Assembly: GCA_900752305.1 (NCBI GenBank)
Contig: CAADUV010000386.1
Coordinates: 1 to 10,911 of the forward strand
Reading direction: 5' to 3'
Source of the DNA: an uncultured Oscillospiraceae bacterium
GTDB lineage: Bacteria; Bacillota; Clostridia; Oscillospirales; Oscillospiraceae
DNA: 10,911 nt
Part shown: positions 6,764 to 10,911 of the stretch, one piece after another
Numbering within the stretch: the first letter of the stretch is position 1
Layout of the letters: the number at the start of each line of letters is the position of its first letter
Made by a program: the position numbers and the translations under genes
The notes under the pieces: model-generated
What the model saw: only the letters and a program-made list of their open reading frames with translations
Told to the model about the DNA's origin: nothing
The model's database searches: none

Positions 6764-8188
6764 TCAGTGCTTGAAGCTGGCATCGGGGTGGGAGATGGAA
6801 TCCTGGATGGTCTTTCGCTCTGCCTCCTTGCCGTGCTTTTCCACCAGCTGCTGGTTCTTGGCGCTGTGGGTCAAGCTGCCTGCGCCGTTGACGCAGCCGC
6901 CGATACAAGCCATGCCTTCGATGAAGTTGGCGTCCAATTTGCCAACTTTGGCCTTCAGCAGCGCCATCCGGCACTCCTCGATGCCGCTGCAGCTGATGGG
7001 CTTGGCGTCAAATTCGATGCCCTGCTCCTTCAGTGCCTCCGCTGCTGCCATGGACAGACCGCCGCAGTGGCCGAAGATACGGCCGTAGTAAGAGGCGTTG
7101 TTCAGCTCGGTTTCTTCCAGCTTGGTGGGGTCGATGTCACGGCTGTCAAAGAGGGCCTGCAATTCTTCAAAGGTCAGCACGCAGTCCACGTACTCCTTCA
7201 CCTCCGGCAGCTGACCTTCCGCTTTCTTGGCGGTGCAGGGGCCGATGAAGATGGTCTTCACGTCGTCGCCGCAGGTCTCTCGGATGTATTTTGCAGTGGC
7301 TACCATGGGGGAGGGGTTATGGGAGATGTTCTCCGCCAGGGTGGGGAACTGCTTCTTGATATAGCTGACAAAGGCGGGACAGCAGGAGCTGGTCAGGAAG
7401 CCCTTTTCCGCTAATTCTGCCGCTTCTGCCATGGCCACCAGATCCGCGCCCAATGCTGCTTCCACTACCTCGTAGAAGCCCAGCTGTTTGATGCCGGTGA
7501 CCACCTGGTTGAGCTTGGCGTAGGTGAACTGGCTGGCGATGCTGGGGGCGACGATGGCGTAGACCTTCTGGTCGCTCTTGAGCATTTTGATGGCGTCCAG
7601 GATAAAGGACTTGTCAGACAGGGCACCGAAGGGACATTGGTAGACGCAGGCGCCGCAGGAGATGCATTTGTCGTGCTCAATTTTGACGGTGCTGTCGGGG
7701 TTCATGGAGATCGCACCCACCTTACAAGCCTTCTGGCAGGGGCGCTTCCGGTTGACGATGGCGGAGTAGGGACAGGCCTGGGCACATTTGCCGCAGTTGA
7801 TGCACTTGGACTTGTCGATGTGTGCGTGCTCATTTTCGTCCAGGGTGATGGCGTCCTTGGGACAGACCGCCTGACAGTGGTGGGCAAAGCAGCCGCGGCA
7901 GGAGTCGGTGACCCGATAGCCGTCGGTGGGACATTCGTCACAGGCACAGCCAATGGTCTGGACAATGCCCTTCTGCTTCCGGTCGCCGCCCACTGCCAGC
8001 TTCACCCGTTCGGAGAGGATGGCCATCTCCTTGTAGGTGTAGTAGCCGGAGCCGGGGTGATCGCTCTGGGTGATCTCCTTGGGAATGTCCATCATGCTGG
8101 ACAGCAGGTCATCCTGCCAAGCGTGACGCGCGACTTCACGAAGCACTTCATACTTTAAAAACTGAACCTTGGTATCAAACTTGTTCAT
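6764..8188 (-). CDS. hydA: [FeFe] hydrogenase, group-B-like, with N-terminal iron-sulfur domains
   Basis: Catalyses reversible H2 formation, presumably with ferredoxin, in the cytoplasm (no signal peptide or membrane segment). The 474 residues comprise an N-terminal cysteine-rich region (CACDEC at 81-86, CRGCFAHHCQAVCP at 97-110), a CINCGKCAQACP cluster (129-140) with an extra CQKAC (151-155), a CISCGACVYQCP cluster (175-186), then the H-cluster domain. H-cluster motifs are L1 TSSCCPAF (Cys269, Cys270), L2 GPCTAKKAE (Cys318) and L3 MACIGGC (Cys428, Cys432). Phe follows CCPA where the usual group A motif has Trp, and L3 continues VNGAG rather than xxGGG. Both features and the overall layout fit group B. 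The start MNKFDTK at 8188 matches close homologues I recall; AAGGA lies somewhat far upstream (about 13 bases). A 20-codon extension to 8248 is less likely. No partner NADH-binding subunit is seen. Confidence 0.93.
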   Translation of the reverse strand: MNKFDTKVQFLKYEVLREVARHAWQDDLLSSMMDIPKEITQSDHPGSGYYTYKEMAILSERVKLAVGGDRKQKGIVQTIGCACDECPTDGYRVTDSCRGCFAHHCQAVCPKDAITLDENEHAHIDKSKCINCGKCAQACPYSAIVNRKRPCQKACKVGAISMNPDSTVKIEHDKCISCGACVYQCPFGALSDKSFILDAIKMLKSDQKVYAIVAPSIASQFTYAKLNQVVTGIKQLGFYEVVEAALGADLVAMAEAAELAEKGFLTSSCCPAFVSYIKKQFPTLAENISHNPSPMVATAKYIRETCGDDVKTIFIGPCTAKKAEGQLPEVKEYVDCVLTFEELQALFDSRDIDPTKLEETELNNASYYGRIFGHCGGLSMAAAEALKEQGIEFDAKPISCSGIEECRMALLKAKVGKLDANFIEGMACIGGCVNGAGSLTHSAKNQQLVEKHGKEAERKTIQDSISHPDASFKH

Positions 8189-8253
8189 AATGCAAATCTC
8201 ATTCCTTTCCACGCAAAACGATGCAACGATAGGGCAGCAAGAGGACAAACACG

Positions 8254-9183
8254 CTATACCATAATTTCACGCTCTACTTCGAGTATTTGGTGCATCAGCT
8301 CTTGTACAAAATCCGTGTAGCGGCGATCCTTCCGCGTGATCATCAGATCTTCGAACAACCCGATCTCGCTGTCCGGCAGCTTGACCTGCACCAGGTCATA
8401 GGCGTTGAGCAACTCCTGGGGCAGGGGGGAGATGAGCATGAAGGTGCCGGGGATGTCCCGGAGGAAGTCGAACTGACTGCCTCGCTCAAAGATAGAGATG
8501 GAATTCTTATACAAGTGGGTGCGGTATAATTTATCGGTCTCCGAGTCAGAGAAGGTGAGGAAATGGTTGTCACCGTGCACCAAGGCGGTGTAATTCACCA
8601 GATCGGAAAAGTGGACATATTCCTGGTTGGCCAAGGGGTGGTCCTTGTGCATGGCCACCACAAAACGGAAGACCATGATCTCCTGGAACTTCAGCTGCTT
8701 TTCAGCCAACAGCTTTTTGTAGTTCCCTTCCAACTCAATGGGCAGTCGGATGATGCCCACGTCATACCCCTGGGCAGAGACACATTGGATGACCTCTTCG
8801 TTGTTGGTCTCGTTGAAGGTGACCTGGATGGGATGATCTTCAGTGACCGCGTTCAACGTCCGGGCGAAGGCTTTGGTCAGGTAACTGCCCCGAGGTAAAG
8901 CGATGCGGAATGACGTGGAGGTCTCCTCGCTGTTCTTGAAGGAATGCTCAAAGGTGTCCGTGTTCTTTACCAGCTTTTCCGCCTGCATCAGGAACAGTTC
9001 CCCGTCCCTGGTGGCGACCATGCCGGAGGATGTCCTGGAGAATAAGGTCAGACCGAACTCACTCTCCAGGTTTTTGATCAATCGGCTGATGTTTGGCTGA
9101 TTCATATAAAGCCGCTCAGCGGCTTTGTTGATGGAACCGCATTTCCAAACCTCAACTGCACATTTTAGCTGCTGAATGGTCAA
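8254..9183 (-). CDS. LysR-family transcriptional regulator in the hydrogenase operon
   Basis: A 309-residue regulator of typical LysR length. Residues 4-62 form the winged helix-turn-helix: SINKAAERLYMNQPNISRL carries the recognition helix, followed by LESEFGLTLFSRT. Residues from about 90 to the end form the two-lobed effector-binding domain, beginning FRIALPRGSYL. The frame has a TGA two codons upstream of the TTG at 9183 and no early ATG, so TTG is the likely start, with GAGGG 8 bases before it. It overlaps the 3' end of the upstream hydrogenase-like gene by 32 bases, implying coupled translation. It lies on the same strand as hydA and ends 65 bases before it, unlike the usual divergent LysR layout. 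The natural targets are the hydrogenase genes themselves; the effector is unknown. Confidence 0.92.
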   Translation of the reverse strand: MTIQQLKCAVEVWKCGSINKAAERLYMNQPNISRLIKNLESEFGLTLFSRTSSGMVATRDGELFLMQAEKLVKNTDTFEHSFKNSEETSTSFRIALPRGSYLTKAFARTLNAVTEDHPIQVTFNETNNEEVIQCVSAQGYDVGIIRLPIELEGNYKKLLAEKQLKFQEIMVFRFVVAMHKDHPLANQEYVHFSDLVNYTALVHGDNHFLTFSDSETDKLYRTHLYKNSISIFERGSQFDFLRDIPGTFMLISPLPQELLNAYDLVQVKLPDSEIGLFEDLMITRKDRRYTDFVQELMHQILEVEREIMV

Positions 9184-10132
9184 TCGTCACGCCCTCTTCC
9201 TTGTTGTACTGCAAGGGATAATGATCTTCCCTGGTGTACTTGAGGGGTTCCTCATCACTCTTCTGCATGATCCCGTTGCACAGCCCCCGGGCGTCCAGCA
9301 TGCCCAGCACTTCTTCCAGCGTCAGGACGTAATCCACGTCTTCTGCCGTTGTGCTGTGGACGGCATCCAGCTTGCTCATGGTGCTGGGAGCGACCAGAAC
9401 AACCAGAGTGTCCTTGTCAACCGCCTTGATGCCGGCGTTCATGCAGTAAATCTCCTGGGAGATGCGTTCGGGATTGGTAGAGAGATAGGAGTGAGGGCCG
9501 GTCATGGAGCCGATCTCAAAGACATCGCAGAAGCCCAGCATCCGGAAGGCGCTGGTCAGGCACTCCTTGCTGATGGTTTCGGCGAACTGTTCGGACAGAC
9601 CCGGCATCAGCAGTGCCATCACCTTGCGGCCATCGCCGATGGCGCGGATCACCTGATAGAGGCTGCTCTTATCGGTGATAGCGCCCTGGGGACAGACGCC
9701 TACGCAGGTCCCGCAGGAGGAACATGCGGAGGGGTTAATGGTGGCACGGCCGGTGGCGTCCAGCTTGATAGCGTGGTTGGCACAGGCGGAGAGACAGGGG
9801 GCGGCGTCCTGAGTCTGAGTACACTTGTGGCACATGGTGCTCAGCACACAGACCATGGGAGCTGCCGGATCATTCGTCTGTTCCAGCGGGGTCTTGTCAG
9901 CCAAGGTATCGAGATACCGGCTCGGTTCCATGCCCAGCGCTGCGGAGCACAGCTCGGCAGCGTAATCCAGGTCAGAGAAGATATCTTCCTTTGCGTCGTT
10001 GCCGCCCGTCACGGAGACGATCCAATCGGGCAGCCATTTGAATGCCTCTTTGTTCATTCTTTGGTATGCTAAGGTGGCGACTTCCTCATAGACTTTGCGA
10101 CGATAGCTTACCTGGAAAGTGCTGTTATACAT
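9152..10132 (-). CDS. Hydrogenase-like iron-sulfur protein lacking H-cluster ligands
   Basis: A 326-residue paralogue of the hydrogenase encoded downstream. Two iron-sulfur sites are visible: Cys101, Cys104, Cys113, Cys117, and a canonical CSSCGTCVGVCP (Cys137, 140, 143, 147). From residue 147 it aligns by eye with HydA: GAITDKSSLYQVI, then a VMALLMPGLSEQF segment for VYAIVAPSIASQF, then RMLGFCDVFEIG for KQLGFYEVVEAA. Further on, VDYVLTLEEVLGMLDARGL matches VDCVLTFEELQALFDSRDI. The L1 CCP motif is absent, the L2 cysteine is replaced (GPCTAKK becomes APSTMSK, Ser250), and the protein ends before L3. HydA's middle ferredoxin motif is also missing. It should therefore not bind an H-cluster or make H2. 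The frame is intact, with AAAGGAG 10 bases before the ATG and a strong promoter, so it is probably expressed. An electron-transfer or redox-sensing role is an inference. Confidence 0.85.
   Translation of the reverse strand: MYNSTFQVSYRRKVYEEVATLAYQRMNKEAFKWLPDWIVSVTGGNDAKEDIFSDLDYAAELCSAALGMEPSRYLDTLADKTPLEQTNDPAAPMVCVLSTMCHKCTQTQDAAPCLSACANHAIKLDATGRATINPSACSSCGTCVGVCPQGAITDKSSLYQVIRAIGDGRKVMALLMPGLSEQFAETISKECLTSAFRMLGFCDVFEIGSMTGPHSYLSTNPERISQEIYCMNAGIKAVDKDTLVVLVAPSTMSKLDAVHSTTAEDVDYVLTLEEVLGMLDARGLCNGIMQKSDEEPLKYTREDHYPLQYNKEEGVTIDHSAAKMCS
9183..9201 (-). promoter_or_regulatory. Ribosome binding site deciding the TTG start of the LysR gene
   Basis: On the minus strand AGGAAGAGGG (9201-9192) lies 8 bases before TTG (9183-9181). 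An in-frame TGA lies between them, so no longer protein is possible. The site is inside the coding sequence of the upstream hydrogenase-like gene, so ribosomes finishing that gene end about 30 bases past this start. Confidence 0.6.
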
Positions 10133-10168
10133 AACTCAAAAACTCCTTTCGCCTTGGTTTGTACTTGC

Positions 10169-10197
10169 ATTATAACGAAAGAAATCTTTCTTGTGAA
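10169..10197 (-). promoter_or_regulatory. Proximal promoter of the hydrogenase operon with operator-like repeats
   Basis: Minus-strand TTCACA (10197-10192) and a perfect TATAAT (10174-10169) are separated by 17 bases, giving a start near 10162 and a leader of about 30 bases. The spacer contains the palindrome GAAAGA-AA-TCTTTC (10177-10190). The -35 overlaps a tandem heptamer TGTGAAA TGTGAAA (plus strand 10192-10205). Both repeats are placed where a repressor or activator would act. Confidence 0.78.
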
Positions 10198-10301
10198 ATG
10201 TGAAATCCGTAACCCTCCATATGTCTGTGATATAACGCAGGAACCCAGACAGGATAGGGGGGATCGGCTCAGGACTTTCCTTGAAGAACTTCGGTTTTCT
10301 T

Positions 10302-10330
10302 ATTATATATCGTTTAAATGTGCGTGTTAA
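10302..10330 (-). promoter_or_regulatory. Distal promoter of the hydrogenase operon
   Basis: Minus-strand TTAACA (10330-10325) and TATAAT (10307-10302) are separated by 17 bases, a near-consensus sigma-70 site in AT-rich DNA. Transcription would start near 10295, giving a leader of about 160 bases that runs through the proximal promoter. Confidence 0.65.
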
Positions 10331-10458
10331 CCATTTTTGCGGCGATTTGGCAAACAAAATTACGCTAAAGTTTTTGGGCACTCTGTGGTCAGCACAAAAA
10401 CAGATTGGGTTTTTTGTGCAGAACAGCAAAAGGAATGGTAAAACCGGCCTTGGTAGGT

Positions 10459-10473
10459 TGCATAAATTATGCA
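10459..10473. promoter_or_regulatory. Operator-like palindrome upstream of the hydrogenase operon
   Basis: TGCATAA-A-TTATGCA is a perfect 7-bp-arm palindrome about 130 bases upstream of the distal -35 element. Its form resembles a dimeric regulator site, for example LysR-type, but no protein can be assigned to it from sequence alone. Confidence 0.4.
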
Positions 10474-10585
10474 GGATTTCTTGTGGCAACCTGTCAAAAA
10501 CCGGCGTTGCAAATGACAACAATGATAAGGCCGTGAGATGATTTTGGAATACCGGGACGAAAAATGCAGCATATCGCACAAAAAA

Positions 10586-10614
10586 CACCCACAGCATACG
10601 GGATGCTGTGGGTG
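10586..10614 (-). terminator. Rho-independent terminator after the ferredoxin-type gene
   Basis: CACCCACAGCAT (10586-10597) pairs perfectly with ATGCTGTGGGTG (10603-10614) around a 5-base loop. On the minus strand it is followed by a T-run (GTTTTTTGTG). It lies about 50 bases after the stop of the right-edge gene and isolates that operon from the hydrogenase operon. Confidence 0.9.
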
Positions 10615-10666
10615 CTGGGATAGGACAAACTTGTAGGAGGAAATTTGTCGAGGGGGATAATGCAGG

Positions 10667-10911
10667 TCAAGCGGAGGCGTCCGGCTGTTTGGGCTGGGTC
10701 TGCTCCAGGAAGTAGTCCAACCGCACCTGAGCGGCGCCGGTGGGACAGGTCTCGGCACAGATGCCGCAGCTGACGCATTTGTCGTAGTTGATGGAGGCCA
10801 GGTTGTTCCGGACGGTGATGGCACCTTCTGGACATTCACGCTCGCAGCGGCGGCAGCCGATGCAGGCGGGAGAGCAGGCCCTCCGTGCGCCGGCACCCGG
10901 GTCGGGGGTGC
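10667..10911 (-). CDS. C-terminal part of a two-[4Fe-4S] ferredoxin-type protein, probably RnfB
   Basis: Only the last 80 codons are in the window; the gene continues beyond the right edge. The frame shows ACSPACIGCRRCERECP followed by EGAITVRNNLASINYDKC and VSCGICAETCPTGA, i.e. two CX2CX2CX3CP clusters, and ends at TGA (10669-10667). The lead-in CxxxCIGCxxCxxxCP and the NNLAxIxYDKC linker are typical of the C-terminal ferredoxin domain of RnfB, the ferredoxin-accepting subunit of the Rnf complex. In clostridial rnfCDGEAB operons rnfB is last, which fits the terminator just downstream. Other polyferredoxins cannot be excluded without the N-terminal half, so I leave the gene symbol empty. Two longer frames overlapping it lack cysteine motifs and are shadows. 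Confidence 0.75.
   Translation of the reverse strand, partial: TPDPGAGARRACSPACIGCRRCERECPEGAITVRNNLASINYDKCVSCGICAETCPTGAAQVRLDYFLEQTQPKQPDASA

Larger units (their letters stand above)
10133..10666. other. Control region between the ferredoxin-type gene and the hydrogenase operon
   Basis: About 530 bases, more AT-rich than the flanking genes, with no gene that I accept. It contains the two minus-strand promoters and the terminator at 10586-10614, listed separately. It also holds the palindrome TGCATAAATTATGCA (10459-10473), and an inverted repeat GCACAAAAA/TTTTTGTGC (10392-10400 with 10411-10419). Outer arms AGGTTGC/GCAACCT flank the palindrome. Short frames here have no matching ribosome site or recognisable family. 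Confidence 0.65.

Noticed and set aside
6671..7414. 247-codon open frame on the plus strand
   Set aside because: Antisense to the hydrogenase H-cluster domain; its sequence is low-complexity and typical of a GC-rich shadow.
6764..8188. Sensory (group C) or NADH-bifurcating hydrogenase
   Set aside because: No PAS domain and no NADH/flavin-binding partner subunits in the window; the domain layout fits a monomeric group-B-like enzyme.
9176..10072. 298-codon open frame on the plus strand
   Set aside because: Antisense to the hydrogenase-like gene, whose cysteine motifs, ribosome site and promoter are clear. The plus frame shows no recognisable domain.
10281..10541. 86-codon plus-strand frame in the control region, with a weak TTGAAG/TATATA promoter-like pair
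   Set aside because: No ribosome site fits, the promoter-like pair overlaps the start codon, and the frame overlaps the minus-strand promoter region and palindromes. No recognisable protein.
10360..10896. 178- and 113-codon minus-strand frames at the right edge
   Set aside because: They overlap the ferredoxin-type reading frame, read through its terminator and lack cysteine motifs.
1..10911. CRISPR array, tRNA, rRNA, insertion sequence, phage or toxin-antitoxin system
   Set aside because: No regularly spaced repeats, no cloverleaf or rRNA-like sequence, no transposase or integrase motif, and no small toxin/antitoxin pair was seen on either strand.

Overview
The window looks like chromosomal DNA of an anaerobic, fermentative Firmicute. 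GC-rich clostridial genes, strong AGGAGG-type ribosome binding sites and a full [FeFe]-hydrogenase assembly set suggest an Oscillospirales-type gut clostridium (Flavonifractor, Oscillibacter or a relative). The taxon is inferred from protein flavour only.

Layout. At the left edge a plus-strand lplA (39-1037) encodes a two-domain lipoate-protein ligase. It ends at a strong bidirectional terminator (1065-1108). Facing it on the minus strand is a decayed locus (about 1116-1964). This is the front part of a LysR regulator, with frameshifts, joined to the tail of an NADPH-dependent FMN-reductase (flavodoxin-fold) gene. The dead regulator still has a good promoter (2000-2028). A gene-poor spacer with two hairpins follows.

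Everything else is on the minus strand and is read right to left. The 3' end of a two-[4Fe-4S] ferredoxin-type gene, probably rnfB (10667 to beyond 10911), closes with a terminator. After a roughly 530-base control region with two tandem sigma-70-like promoters come: a hydrogenase-like iron-sulfur protein that lacks the H-cluster cysteines (9152-10132); a LysR regulator that overlaps it by 32 bases and must start at TTG (8254-9183); a group-B-like [FeFe] hydrogenase (6764-8188); a terminator hairpin; a TM1266-family small regulator (6264-6521); and the three H-cluster maturases hydE, hydG and hydF (2487-6271), closed by a terminator at 2329-2361.

How it fits together. HydG makes the Fe(CO)(CN) synthon, HydE processes it, and HydF (GTPase scaffold) assembles the [2Fe] subcluster and delivers it to the hydrogenase apoprotein. 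If the right-edge gene is rnfB, Rnf and the hydrogenase would share the ferredoxin pool. LplA may matter because published biochemistry derives the H-cluster dithiomethylamine bridge from aminomethyl-lipoyl H-protein of the glycine cleavage system; that link is an inference from proximity. The least ordinary part is the degenerate hydrogenase paralogue translationally coupled to a LysR regulator, just upstream of the real hydrogenase. It could be a redox or H2-related sensing pair, which the sequence alone cannot prove.
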